From: Bacillota bacterium
GTDB lineage: Bacteria > Bacillota > Clostridia > Christensenellales > Aristaeellaceae
DNA: 27,670 bases
Assembly: GCA_023459675.1 (NCBI GenBank)
Contig: JAEWTC010000026.1
Coordinates: forward strand, 1 to 27,670
Reading direction: 5' to 3'
Below, in pieces: positions 15,968-23,898 of this stretch; within the stretch, counting starts at the first letter, position 1; each line of letters opens with the position of its first letter. Both the position numbers and the translations under genes were made by a program. The notes under the pieces were generated by a model, which saw only the letters and a program-made list of their open reading frames with translations, did not search any database and had not been told where the DNA came from.

Positions 15968-16837
15968 CTACTCTTTTACAGAACCAATCATCATGCCCTT
16001 GACGAAGTATTTCTGCACGAAGGGATACACGCACAGGATCGGCGCAACGGCAACGATTACGGCTGTAGCCTGCGTTGCCATCGTCGTCAGGGATACAGTA
16101 TCGCTCAGGTCCTGGCTGGACTGGTTGGTCTGCGTGCGGTTGATAATAGAGATCATCCAATAGGCCATGGGGCGCAGTCTCTTATCGGTGACATAGTACA
16201 CAGAATCAAGCCAGCTGTTCCACTGCCCAACGGCGGAGAACAACGCCAGCGTGGCTACGAACGCCGACGACAAGGGAAGAACGATCCGCACGAAGATACG
16301 ACCTTCGCTAGCGCCGTCCAGCTCGGCCGCCTCGTACAGCGATTCCGGAATGGACTGGAAAAAGTTGATGCCGACCAAAACGAAGTATAGGCTGAGCATC
16401 GTGGGGAAGATATACACCCCGAATGTATCCAACAAGCCAATAAGGCGCAGGATGACGTAGAATGGGATCAGCCCGCCGGAGACATACATGGAGAACACGA
16501 ACAAAAACCGGTACGTTCTGCCAAACATCAGTTTGCGGCGGGAGAGCGCATACCCAACCAAACAGGTAAACAGGGACGTTGCCAGCGCGCCGACCACCGT
16601 ACGCGCAACAGACACCTGAATGGCGCTGATCCAAGAGGTTTGCTTGAAGAACGAAGCATAGTTATCGGTGGTAAATTTCCGCGGCCACCAATACACGCCC
16701 CCAAGCATCATGTCGTGCCCGTCGTTGAACGAGGAAACCAGAATGAACCAGAAAGGGTACACACAGATGAAACAAAAACCAATCAGCAGGATATAGACAG
16801 CGATATCCAGGATCAAGTCCCCGCGCGATCTTTTCAA
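15968..16837 (-). CDS. ABC sugar importer permease (YtcP/MalG type)
   Basis: A 289-residue inner permease with six hydrophobic segments and the cytoplasmic EAA loop (LYEAAELDGASEGRIF near residue 167) that contacts the ATPase; it ends in KGMMIGSVKE, as is typical for YtcP-like proteins. The start codon is TTG at 16837, preceded by AGGAAGGGG; an in-frame TGA lies three codons upstream, so no earlier start is possible. The gene begins 18 nt after the first permease gene and is followed after 63 nt by the binding protein gene. No ATPase gene is in the operon, so a shared MsmX/MsmK-type ATPase encoded elsewhere is expected. Confidence 0.93.
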   Translation of the reverse strand: MKRSRGDLILDIAVYILLIGFCFICVYPFWFILVSSFNDGHDMMLGGVYWWPRKFTTDNYASFFKQTSWISAIQVSVARTVVGALATSLFTCLVGYALSRRKLMFGRTYRFLFVFSMYVSGGLIPFYVILRLIGLLDTFGVYIFPTMLSLYFVLVGINFFQSIPESLYEAAELDGASEGRIFVRIVLPLSSAFVATLALFSAVGQWNSWLDSVYYVTDKRLRPMAYWMISIINRTQTNQSSQDLSDTVSLTTMATQATAVIVAVAPILCVYPFVQKYFVKGMMIGSVKE

Positions 16838-16855
16838 ACTCGGTCACCCCTTCCT

Positions 16856-17806
16856 CTAAAACAGGCCGCTGCCGGAAATTTTCTTAGCAGCCCAGTTGCT
16901 GCCCACCACCATCAGAATGGAAATGACGCTCTGACACAAGTCCACCGCAGTAGCGAACGCAAACCGGCCTTTGCTCAGACCCATGGTAAAGGAATAGGTT
17001 TGGATGATTGAGGACGTTTCACAGTTCGTGACGTTGCCAAACATATAGCTAATTTCGAAATTGGATCCGCCCATGCCGCCGCCCAGCATCGCGCCGATGT
17101 TGATCACAAGCACCGTTACTACCGCAGGCAAAATGCCCGGTAGCGTTACGTGCCAAATGCGCCTCAGCCGCCCTGCGCCGTCTACCGCGGCAGCCTCGTA
17201 GAGAGTCTGGTCCACGTTGGTGATGGAAGCCAGGAAGATAATCGCGCTCCAGCCGGTCGTTTTCCAAAGCGAAAGCATGATGGCCAGGCCGTAGTACAGT
17301 TTGTCCGAAGACAGGAACGGAATGGGTTCGGAGATCAGCCGCATCTTCTGGAGCAGGTTGTTGAGCACGCCGTTTTGCTCGCCCAGGATGTACAGCGATA
17401 TGGTATAAACAAGCACCCAGGAGATAAAGTGGGGCAAATAGCTTACAGTTTGCATGATGCGCTTTGCCGCATTGTGGCGCACCTCATTGAGCAGCAGTGC
17501 GAAAATGATGGCCGCTGGGAACGTCGCCAGCAGCTTCACCACACTGAGAACCAGCGTGTTGCGTAAAAGCGTGCCGAAATTATAGTAGTTGAAGAACGTG
17601 GTGAAATGTTTGAAGTTATTGAACTCACTGGTAAAGATACCCGATATGCCCGAACGGATGGAATAGTCCTTAAACGCGATGATGATTCCGAATAACGGCG
17701 ACCAGGAAAAAACGAATAGCCAACCAAGCCCCAGAAATACGAAAAGCTGCAGCTGCCATTGTCTGCGATACCGCAACCAACCCTGAGAAAGCTGTATTGC
17801 TTTCAT
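16856..17806 (-). CDS. ABC sugar importer permease (LplB/MalF type)
   Basis: A 316-residue permease with six hydrophobic segments and an EAA loop, LYEAAAVDGAGRLRRIW, starting near residue 202. The segment SWSPLFGIIIAFKDYSIRSG near 34-53 and LLNEVRHNAAKRIMQTVSYLPHFISW are typical of LplB-like proteins. It is the first gene of the minus-strand importer operon, starting at 17806 after AAGGAGG. It pairs with the YtcP-type permease downstream to form the membrane channel for the solute delivered by the binding protein at 14351-15904. An inverted repeat at 17849-17876 lies just upstream of its ribosome binding site. Confidence 0.93.
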   Translation of the reverse strand: MKAIQLSQGWLRYRRQWQLQLFVFLGLGWLFVFSWSPLFGIIIAFKDYSIRSGISGIFTSEFNNFKHFTTFFNYYNFGTLLRNTLVLSVVKLLATFPAAIIFALLLNEVRHNAAKRIMQTVSYLPHFISWVLVYTISLYILGEQNGVLNNLLQKMRLISEPIPFLSSDKLYYGLAIMLSLWKTTGWSAIIFLASITNVDQTLYEAAAVDGAGRLRRIWHVTLPGILPAVVTVLVINIGAMLGGGMGGSNFEISYMFGNVTNCETSSIIQTYSFTMGLSKGRFAFATAVDLCQSVISILMVVGSNWAAKKISGSGLF

Positions 17807-17848
17807 CTCAATCCTCCTTGCGGAAACCTACGATTCAGATTTTGGAAC

Positions 17849-17876
17849 TCATTGCGTGTGTATGATAACGCAATGA
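17849..17876. promoter_or_regulatory. Operator-like inverted repeat upstream of the minus-strand importer operon
   Basis: TCATTGCGT (17849-17857) and ACGCAATGA (17868-17876) are perfect 9-nt arms with a 10-nt spacer, 43 nt above the first permease start. No convincing -35/-10 pair is visible; possible weak -10 boxes lie just above it. The spacing would suit a dimeric regulator. Confidence 0.5.
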
Positions 17877-17989
17877 ACATAGCATAGCCATGGACGAATT
17901 GTCCTACTTTTCTTCATGGGAAGCCAAATGATACGGACTTCATTAAAAACTTGCTATTATCCTCGTGAATTTGCACAAAGCCATACGTG

Positions 17990-18147
17990 GGCATTCCACT
18001 ACCCGGCGAAGAGTAAACCGGGAACAGAGTTTATCAGTGGAACATGCAGGCTCGCTTATGATAGCCTCCGTCTGAGAGCTCAGCTTCTTAATCTAATAAG
18101 AGAGAGAATCGGAACGAGTGGCGGAGCCATACGAGCATGTATGGTTT
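17990..18147 (+). other. Structured stretch ending in a group II intron domain V-like hairpin
   Basis: Nested stems are visible: TTCCACT/AGTGGAA (17994-18000, 18036-18042) enclosing CCCGG/CCGGG (18002-18006, 18018-18022). At 18124-18147 GAGCCATAC pairs perfectly with GTATGGTTT around a 6-nt loop. The lower helix resembles group II intron domain V (GAGCC...GGTTC, with the AGC triad), but the usual distal stem with GAAA loop is missing, so it is either a decayed domain V or a chance likeness. A following imperfect hairpin (TTTACA/TGTAAA near 18164-18192) could be domain VI. No protein-like frame is convincing here. Confidence 0.35.
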
Positions 18148-18204
18148 GTTCGCGATTTACAGGTCGTAGCGCATCAGTGTCGCAATGTAAAATATTCTAG
18201 GTGA

Positions 18205-18780
18205 ACGTCACGATACGCCCCCCTCGTTCTTCCGTTGCTGGGTGAACGCCTCGCATGTAGGCGTTTACCCAGTGTAGGGTGTAATCCGTCGACATACTCT
18301 GAGGCCTGATATATTTCATTCACACCCGACAAACGGCAGAGAATAAAACAGGCGATTGAAAAGACCTGGGTCCACCGATCAGCCCTGTAAAACGCCGAGA
18401 AACCTGTTTCGAGGCGAGAGGCGCCGGAGGGAAACATGCCGCAGGATGCGCCTACGGCACAGCTGGAAGCGACCCGAAGGTGGGAGGTTTTACAAAGCAT
18501 TACGGTTGGGAATGAGCAGGGCGACTAAAAACCGAGTAAACAAGCGACGGAATGAATGAGAGGCGGTTCTCCTCTATAACAATAGAAAAGTCGCCGCGAA
18601 CGATATGCAGTCCGCAACGATGTTAGTGGAGATGAAGGGTGTCGCCGTCTGCTGTACAGGCTTTTTGCTCAGTCGCCTCTCCCTCACGCTGCCGCCTAGA
18701 AACGACCGCACTGGGTCGATTTCTTACGGCGGCAACCCTTTTGGGTTCGCCTCTACCACAAAGGAGAATCAATGGCCAGA
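18205..18780 (+). mobile_element. Probable 5' fragment of a group II intron (domains I-III, cut at the ORF start)
   Basis: This stretch has no believable protein frame but many helices: a 14-bp hairpin at 18238-18272, a GGGTGT/ACACCC pairing starting near 18276, CGCC...GGCG around GAAACCTGTTTC, a long-range GCCCTG/CAGGGC pairing, and a three-part hairpin at 18691-18733 followed by AACCCTTTTGGGTT. Phrases such as GGGTGTAATCC, CAAAGCATTACGGTTGGGAA and GAATGAATGAGAGGCGGTTC remind me strongly of domain I-III of clostridial group II introns. It ends in AAGGAG and an ATG, as when an intron-encoded reverse transcriptase begins in domain IV, but no reverse transcriptase follows. The 5' boundary is approximate; no clean GTGCG start is present. 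Alternative: an undescribed large structured RNA. Confidence 0.5.
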
Positions 18781-18822
18781 CGAGGCGCTATACGAAATCA
18801 TCCGCAAACATATGTCTGGTGA
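18772..18822 (+). pseudogene. 16-codon remnant at the expected start of the intron-encoded protein
   Basis: AAGGAG (18761-18766) with good spacing precedes an ATG that opens only 16 codons (MARRGAIRNHPQTYVW) before TGA. The signal is far too good for so short a frame unless it is the surviving start of a deleted intron-encoded protein or a leader peptide. Nothing downstream in any frame resembles reverse transcriptase. Confidence 0.35.
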
Positions 18823-19136
18823 ACGACTGCGGTAAATATGAAGATTCGTCTCAAGATGCTCATTCCATTACAGTTTTGGCTTTAAGGAGGGATGACGGAT
18901 GGAATGAGTATCAAAGACGTGTCGGATCTGACGGATTTCGGCAAATATTTAGGCATAAATTATTTTATAATAATCAAAACATATTTATAACTTTAAAGCA
19001 TGGTTACTGTATATTATGGTCGAGAAATAAGTAGAAATACCCGGTGTATGTTTTGAACCCACATGGTTTGATTGATGCGTGCTTTACATCCCCGTGAAAA
19101 TCGGAGATGAAGTATAAAAAGAAAAGGAGAATCACC
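18823..19136 (+). promoter_or_regulatory. AT-rich leader and promoter region of the plus-strand importer operon
   Basis: No gene is seen. The stretch 18940-19020 is markedly AT-rich compared with the surroundings and contains a TATAAT (18966-18971), but without a good -35 box at the right distance. A promoter for the binding protein gene at 19137 is expected here; its exact place is uncertain. Confidence 0.35.
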
Positions 19137-20627
19137 ATGAAAAAAACCCGTCTCGCATTGGCACTTTCCCTGATCCTCGCGATTTGTATCTGCGGATCGA
19201 CCGTTACGGCGTTTGCGGAAACCGCGCCCGAGATCAAAGACGTCATCGTGGACCTGTTCACCTACATGGATATTCCGGATGACACCGCAACGTTGGAGGC
19301 AATCAACGAAATCATGCACCCGCTTGGCGTCAACATCAAGTTTGAATGGACGACCTCGAAGCAGTATTGGCAAGAGGTTCCGCTGAAGATTGCCAGCGGC
19401 ACGCCTGTTGATTTGATCACCATAAGCGACTACCGTGTTCCGAGCTTCCTGGTTAACGGATCTCTGATGAATATGGACGCGCTGTTTGCAGAATACGGTA
19501 AAGACATTCCTGCTGCCTTCGGCGATAAATATGGCTGGCTGCTCGATGCTACCATGACGTCCAGCGGCCGCTATTATCTGCCCACGCTGCAGCAGAAGTT
19601 CGCGACCATTTACGCGATGTTCAACAAAGAGTATATCGACAAATACAACATTGACCTGAGCGCCATCAAGAGCTATGAGGATCTGGATGCGGTGTTCGAA
19701 GTCATTCACCAGAATGAGCCAACCCTGAAGGTCTTAATCCCGGCCACCACGTCCTTCGTATGCTTTAACTCCACGATGTTGGGTGTGAACTCTTTCGAAG
19801 GCCTGGGGGATGCTATTGGCTGCCTGCTGGGCGACGACGGCAACTTCAATGTCATCGACATCTATGAGACGCCGGAGTATGCGGACTTGCTCAACCACAT
19901 TCGCGGCTGGTATGAGAAAGGTTACATTTCGACGGACGTTCTAACCGCGAGCGAGAACGTGGATACCTACTGGAAGACCGGCAATGCTTTCTGCTGCATT
20001 CGTCAGCATGACGCTCTGAGCGGCGATATGCATGCCACTGCCGCAACCGGTCAGTATGGCGTGGAAACCGTCTCTATCCCGCTGGGCGCGCAGAAGTGTG
20101 TCTTCCTCCGCTATCAGAATGCAATTCCGGTAACATCCACCAACCCGGAAGGCGCCATGATTTTCCTGAACGAGCTCTACACCAATAGCGACCTGATTAA
20201 CACCCTGTATCACGGCAAGAAGGATGTTGATTGGTTCATCAATGACGACGGTCTGCTGCAATACAAACCGGAATCCTCTTATGCCAACAACACCAGCGGC
20301 GGCGTTATGCAACACTTCGGCAACTTCTTCCTTGCAACGGATCTGGCGACCACGTACAAGGGTTACAGCGCCGATCTGGAAGAAGCAATGGCGAATGCGG
20401 TCCGCAGCCGCAGCTTAGGTTTCATGTTTGAAACCGACAATGTTGCCGCTCAGTATACGGCTGTCAAGAACGTTATTGAGGAGTACAAGGGCCTCGAGTA
20501 CGGCACAATGGATCCGCTCGTTGAGCTTCCGAATTTCATCCAGAAGCTGAAGAACGCGGGCATAGACGATATCATCGCCGAGAAACAGCTGCAGCTGGAT
20601 GCATGGCTTGCCACGCAGAGAAAATGA
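19137..20627 (+). CDS. Extracellular solute-binding protein of the second ABC importer
   Basis: A 496-residue secreted binding protein. The signal peptide (MKKTRLALALSLILAICICGSTVTAFA) probably ends at AFA before ETAPE; two cysteines occur in the hydrophobic core but neither has a Gly/Ala/Ser before it, so no lipobox is apparent. The mature part shows the family 1 pattern: LPLKIASG-like VPLKIASGTPVDLITI near residue 82, SYEDLDAVFEVI and GWYEKGYIS. The start at 19137 has AAGGAG upstream; ten in-frame codons before it are rejected. It begins an operon with two permeases and overlaps the next gene by ATGA. It is only distantly similar to the binding protein at 14351-15904, so the two importers likely take different ligands. 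Confidence 0.92.
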   Translation: MKKTRLALALSLILAICICGSTVTAFAETAPEIKDVIVDLFTYMDIPDDTATLEAINEIMHPLGVNIKFEWTTSKQYWQEVPLKIASGTPVDLITISDYRVPSFLVNGSLMNMDALFAEYGKDIPAAFGDKYGWLLDATMTSSGRYYLPTLQQKFATIYAMFNKEYIDKYNIDLSAIKSYEDLDAVFEVIHQNEPTLKVLIPATTSFVCFNSTMLGVNSFEGLGDAIGCLLGDDGNFNVIDIYETPEYADLLNHIRGWYEKGYISTDVLTASENVDTYWKTGNAFCCIRQHDALSGDMHATAATGQYGVETVSIPLGAQKCVFLRYQNAIPVTSTNPEGAMIFLNELYTNSDLINTLYHGKKDVDWFINDDGLLQYKPESSYANNTSGGVMQHFGNFFLATDLATTYKGYSADLEEAMANAVRSRSLGFMFETDNVAAQYTAVKNVIEEYKGLEYGTMDPLVELPNFIQKLKNAGIDDIIAEKQLQLDAWLATQRK

Positions 20628-21553
20628 GTACGAGAGACTTGACAAAGAAACGGAATAGGGGGAATCAACGGGTACTATACATCATGATAGTACCCGGCCT
20701 CCTTTACCTTCTGATTAACAACTATACTCCCATGGCGGGGCTATTCATCGCTTTCAAGAATATCAACTATAGCAAAGGTATTTTTGGCAGCAGTTGGGTT
20801 GGGTTCAAGAACTTCGAGTTCCTCTTTCGTACGGGAGATGCATGGCTGATCACGGGAAATACGCTGTTCTACAATGCGTGTTTCATTGTGCTGAGCATAC
20901 TGGTGGGCGTAACGCTGTCGATCTGTTTGAATGAGATTGTCTCCAAGCGCCTGAAGATGTTCTATCAGAGCGTCACCCTGCTGCCGCAGATCATTTCGAT
21001 GGTCGTGGCTTCTTACTTGGTCTACGCATTCCTTGCATCGGATACCGGCTTCATCAACAAGACGGTTCTACAGCCGTTGGGATTAGCGCCCGTCAACTGG
21101 TACTATGAGAAGGGGCCTTGGAGGGCTATCCTCATTTTCGTGCACACCTGGAAAGTGATGGGATACGATACGCTGCTCTATTTGGCGACAATCGTAGGGA
21201 TCGACGCCAGCCTATATGAAGCAGCCGAGATCGATGGCGCGACATCGTGGAAAAGGATCTGGCACGTCACCATTCCTCTGATGAAGCCGACAATGGTAAC
21301 GCTCACGCTTCTGCATGTCGGGCGCATATTCTATTCGGATTTCGGCCTGTTCTATCAGGTACCCATGAATGTAGGCGCTCTGTTCCCCGTCACGCAGACC
21401 ATTGATACTTATGTATATCGTGGACTGACGTCCATGAACAATATCGGCATGGCAGCGGCGGCGTCTTTCTATCAGTCCATCGTTGGTTTCATTCTGATTC
21501 TTACGGCGAATGGGATCGTCAGGAAGCTTGACCCGGACAACGCGCTGATGTGA
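20624..21553 (+). CDS. ABC sugar importer permease (LplB type), second importer
   Basis: A 309-residue permease with six hydrophobic segments and the EAA loop LYEAAEIDGATSWKRIW near residue 197. The start at 20624 overlaps the binding protein stop (ATGA), which implies translational coupling; there is no strong ribosome binding site, and an upstream in-frame ATG lies inside the binding protein gene. The segment NNYTPMAGLFIAFKNINYSKG is typical of LplB-like proteins. It forms a channel with the permease at 21569-22480. An ATPase subunit is not encoded nearby. Confidence 0.92.
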   Translation: MSTRDLTKKRNRGNQRVLYIMIVPGLLYLLINNYTPMAGLFIAFKNINYSKGIFGSSWVGFKNFEFLFRTGDAWLITGNTLFYNACFIVLSILVGVTLSICLNEIVSKRLKMFYQSVTLLPQIISMVVASYLVYAFLASDTGFINKTVLQPLGLAPVNWYYEKGPWRAILIFVHTWKVMGYDTLLYLATIVGIDASLYEAAEIDGATSWKRIWHVTIPLMKPTMVTLTLLHVGRIFYSDFGLFYQVPMNVGALFPVTQTIDTYVYRGLTSMNNIGMAAAASFYQSIVGFILILTANGIVRKLDPDNALM

Positions 21554-21568
21554 AAGGAGAAAGACAAC

Positions 21569-22480
21569 TTGAAGAAAAGCGAAAAAGTGCGTCAGCGGGT
21601 CAGCAGCGTGAAATTCCAGATTTTTTCCATTACTCTTCTCGGCCTGGTCTCCTTGTCGGTCATCTTCCCGTTCGTTCTGCTATTTGTCTCTTCCATCACG
21701 GAGGAGAACACGTTGTTGATGAACGGATACTCGATCTTTCCGGCGAAGCTGAGTCTGGAGGCGTACCGGTATATATTCATTGGCGGTAAAGCAATCGCGC
21801 GGTCCTATCTGCTGTCGATGCTTGTCACTGCGATCGGCACGATATGCGCTCTGGCGTTGACCAGCATGCTGGCGTATCCGCTGTCAAGAAGGGATTTCAA
21901 ACGCAGAAAACTGTTCACGTTCATCGTCTTCTTCACCATGCTGTTTAATGGCGGTCTGGTGCCGCAGTACATGATGTGGACAACGATCTTCAAGATCCGC
22001 AATACGCTGTTTGCCTATCTGATTCCCAACCTGATGATGACGGGCTTCAACGTGATTCTGGTAAAGAATTACTACACGAACAGTATTCCGTTTGAAATCA
22101 TCGAATCCGGAAAAATAGACGGAGCGGGCGACTGGACTATTTTCAGCAAGATGGTGCTGCCGCTTTCCACACCTATCTTGGCCGCGGTCGGCTTGCTGAT
22201 TTCGTTGGCATACTGGAACGACTGGAATAACGGCCTGTATTACATTACAAACCCGAAGCTCTACACATTCCAGAACCTGTTGAATCGTATGATTCAACAA
22301 ATCGACTTTTTGACCAGCGGAGACGCAGACTTCTTGGTTGCTGGTACCCCGATGGTAATTCCCAGTATCGGCGTGCGTATGGCAATCGCATTTGTCGGTG
22401 TTGTGCCAATTCTTGCGATTTATCCCTTCTTCCAGAAGTACTTTGCGGCGGGCTTGTCCATCGGCGCGGTCAAAGGATAA
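21569..22480 (+). CDS. ABC sugar importer permease (YtcP type), second importer
   Basis: A 303-residue permease with six hydrophobic segments, ending in AAGLSIGAVKG as YtcP-like proteins do. It starts with TTG at 21569, 16 nt after the previous stop, with AAAGGAG upstream. The EAA loop is divergent: IIESGKIDGAGDWTIF near residue 177 has ESG in place of EAA while keeping the DGAG part, which might tune the contact with the shared ATPase. It closes the importer operon; a long hairpin follows directly. Confidence 0.92.
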   Translation: MKKSEKVRQRVSSVKFQIFSITLLGLVSLSVIFPFVLLFVSSITEENTLLMNGYSIFPAKLSLEAYRYIFIGGKAIARSYLLSMLVTAIGTICALALTSMLAYPLSRRDFKRRKLFTFIVFFTMLFNGGLVPQYMMWTTIFKIRNTLFAYLIPNLMMTGFNVILVKNYYTNSIPFEIIESGKIDGAGDWTIFSKMVLPLSTPILAAVGLLISLAYWNDWNNGLYYITNPKLYTFQNLLNRMIQQIDFLTSGDADFLVAGTPMVIPSIGVRMAIAFVGVVPILAIYPFFQKYFAAGLSIGAVKG

Positions 22481-22487
22481 CGGAAGG

Positions 22488-22549
22488 CCCATAGATGATC
22501 AAACACCTTGCAGGTTTTAGACCGGCAAGATGTTTGATCATCCTATGGG
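22488..22549. terminator. Long hairpin between convergent genes, possible bidirectional terminator
   Basis: The arms CCCATAG-ATGATCAAACA (from 22488) and TGTTTGATCATcCTATGGG (to 22549) pair over about 24 bp with one bulge and one mismatch, and a small inner GGT/ACC stem. It lies 7 nt after the permease stop and 15 nt before the AraC-type gene stop on the other strand. A T-run is absent, but the position suits insulation of convergent transcripts. Confidence 0.6.
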
Positions 22550-22564
22550 TATCCCATCGATACA

Positions 22565-23785
22565 TCAGCGCAGATTTTGGCGGTATTGAGCCGGCGTTGT
22601 GTCGGTATGCTCACGGAATACTTTCGTGAAATACGCCTGGTCTTCAAAGCCAACGGAGAGGGCAATGTTCAGCATCGAGTAATCCGTCGTGATCAGCAGT
22701 ATCTTACTCTGTTCTATGCGCACCTGCGTAAGAAATTCCTTGAATGTTTTACCGACCTGCTTATGAAACATTGCAGAGAAGTAGGACGGGTTTAGATGAA
22801 GGTATTCCGAAATCTCCTTTAAGGAGATATGGGTATCAAAATGAGTGGTAATGTAGGATACGGCTTTCCGGATGATTTCAAAGTTCGTGTCCGTTGCGTT
22901 GATGAACATGAAATCCATATACGCGTCTAGAGACTCGCGAAGGCAGGATGAAACCGCCGGAATGGTTTTGAGATTGCAGATTCGGAGCATGAAATGATCG
23001 GCCAGATTGCATACGATAGCGTCGTCGGCTCCGCCGGACATGGCGGCACGGGACATCAGCGAACAGAGGTGCAGAAAGCGCATTCTGAGCTTGGGGAAGT
23101 TGTCTGCGAGGAAGGTTGTTTCATATCCTTCAAGTTCGTAAAGCGCATGCTTGGCCCCCTCCAGATTTCTGGTCTTAATTAGCATATGAAGTTTTCTTTC
23201 CAGTTCATATGGGGAGGGGGGTACGAAGGGTTCCTGACTGTAATGCTGAATTGCATCCAGAATTCGCGCACGCTGCACCATATCCTCGTTAATGGAACCC
23301 GCATTGTAATTCAGACTGGAAAACATAAAGAACAGCAGTCGCTTATTCGCATACACCTCTTCCTCACTCAGCACCGGGATGGCCTTTTCGTTCGAGATAC
23401 CCGCGCGTATTTCATCATCTGAAACACTGTACCTCTGGCATACCTTGCGGAGCTGCTCTGGCTGCGGTTCTCTCAACCAGAACGGACCGGCCAGAATAGA
23501 GCCCGGTGGTAAATTGTCGAGATTTGGCGAGTAAATAATGTAGCCCAGACCGAGTTCGTTCGTATACACGCATTCAACATTATTACGGATTGACTCTTGC
23601 TGCGCTTTCAAAAACTCGGCATTGCTGACCCCTTTGATTTCGCAGATCTTTGAAAAAGAAAGATCATAGTAATCCATGCAGGACGTCATCAGAAACCGAT
23701 ATTCGCGGTCCATTAAGAAGATTTGCAGCTTGGTATACCGATGATAAAGCTCGAGCATTTCTTCAAGAGTGTGCTGGTTTTCCAT
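22565..23785 (-). CDS. AraC family transcriptional regulator with N-terminal sensor region
   Basis: A 406-residue regulator. The last 100 residues are an AraC/XylS double helix-turn-helix (HISLKEISEYLHLNPSYFSAMF, then ALSVGFEDQAYFTKVFREH). The N-terminal part (about 1-180) includes LQIFLMDREYRFLMTS and GYIIYSPNLDNLPPGSILAGPFW, which look like a PocR/PAS-type ligand-sensing fold, though I cannot name the family with confidence. The start at 23785 follows AAAGGA; 29 further in-frame codons cover the promoter and are rejected. It is divergent from the MoaF-like/reductase operon, with 113 bp between start codons and a dyad over its own -35 box. It probably controls that operon and itself, and perhaps the second importer, with which it is convergent. 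Confidence 0.9.
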   Translation of the reverse strand: MENQHTLEEMLELYHRYTKLQIFLMDREYRFLMTSCMDYYDLSFSKICEIKGVSNAEFLKAQQESIRNNVECVYTNELGLGYIIYSPNLDNLPPGSILAGPFWLREPQPEQLRKVCQRYSVSDDEIRAGISNEKAIPVLSEEEVYANKRLLFFMFSSLNYNAGSINEDMVQRARILDAIQHYSQEPFVPPSPYELERKLHMLIKTRNLEGAKHALYELEGYETTFLADNFPKLRMRFLHLCSLMSRAAMSGGADDAIVCNLADHFMLRICNLKTIPAVSSCLRESLDAYMDFMFINATDTNFEIIRKAVSYITTHFDTHISLKEISEYLHLNPSYFSAMFHKQVGKTFKEFLTQVRIEQSKILLITTDYSMLNIALSVGFEDQAYFTKVFREHTDTTPAQYRQNLR

Positions 23786-23828
23786 TGAAGATCCTTTCGT
23801 GTTCTGGAAACAGGAAAGCTGCCTAAGT

Positions 23829-23857
23829 ATCATACTATGAGAGCATATCTGTGTCAA
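23829..23857 (-). promoter_or_regulatory. Promoter of the AraC-type regulator
   Basis: A perfect TTGACA (23852-23857) lies 17 nt above TATGAT (23829-23834) on the minus strand, 43 nt above the start codon. It is one of the best sigma-A promoters in the window. Confidence 0.75.
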
Positions 23858-23869
23858 AAAACTTTTGAC
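23853..23869. promoter_or_regulatory. Palindromic operator in the divergent control region
   Basis: GTCAAAA-aac-TTTTGAC is a perfect 7+3+7 palindrome overlapping the -35 box of the regulator promoter and lying 30 nt above the start of the first MoaF-like gene. It is well placed to repress the regulator gene and activate or repress the divergent operon. The plus-strand promoter itself was not clear. Confidence 0.55.
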
Positions 23870-23898
23870 CATTCGTTATTTAGATGAGGAGTGAAAAC

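Noticed and set aside
17916..18559. Short open frames in the importer intergenic region as small proteins
   Set aside because: Composition is not protein-like, no ribosome binding sites are placed well, and the stretch is dominated by RNA-like stems.
23865..23890. TTGACC as a plus-strand -35 box for the MoaF-like operon
   Set aside because: The matching -10 position would fall on the ribosome binding site, leaving no room for a leader.
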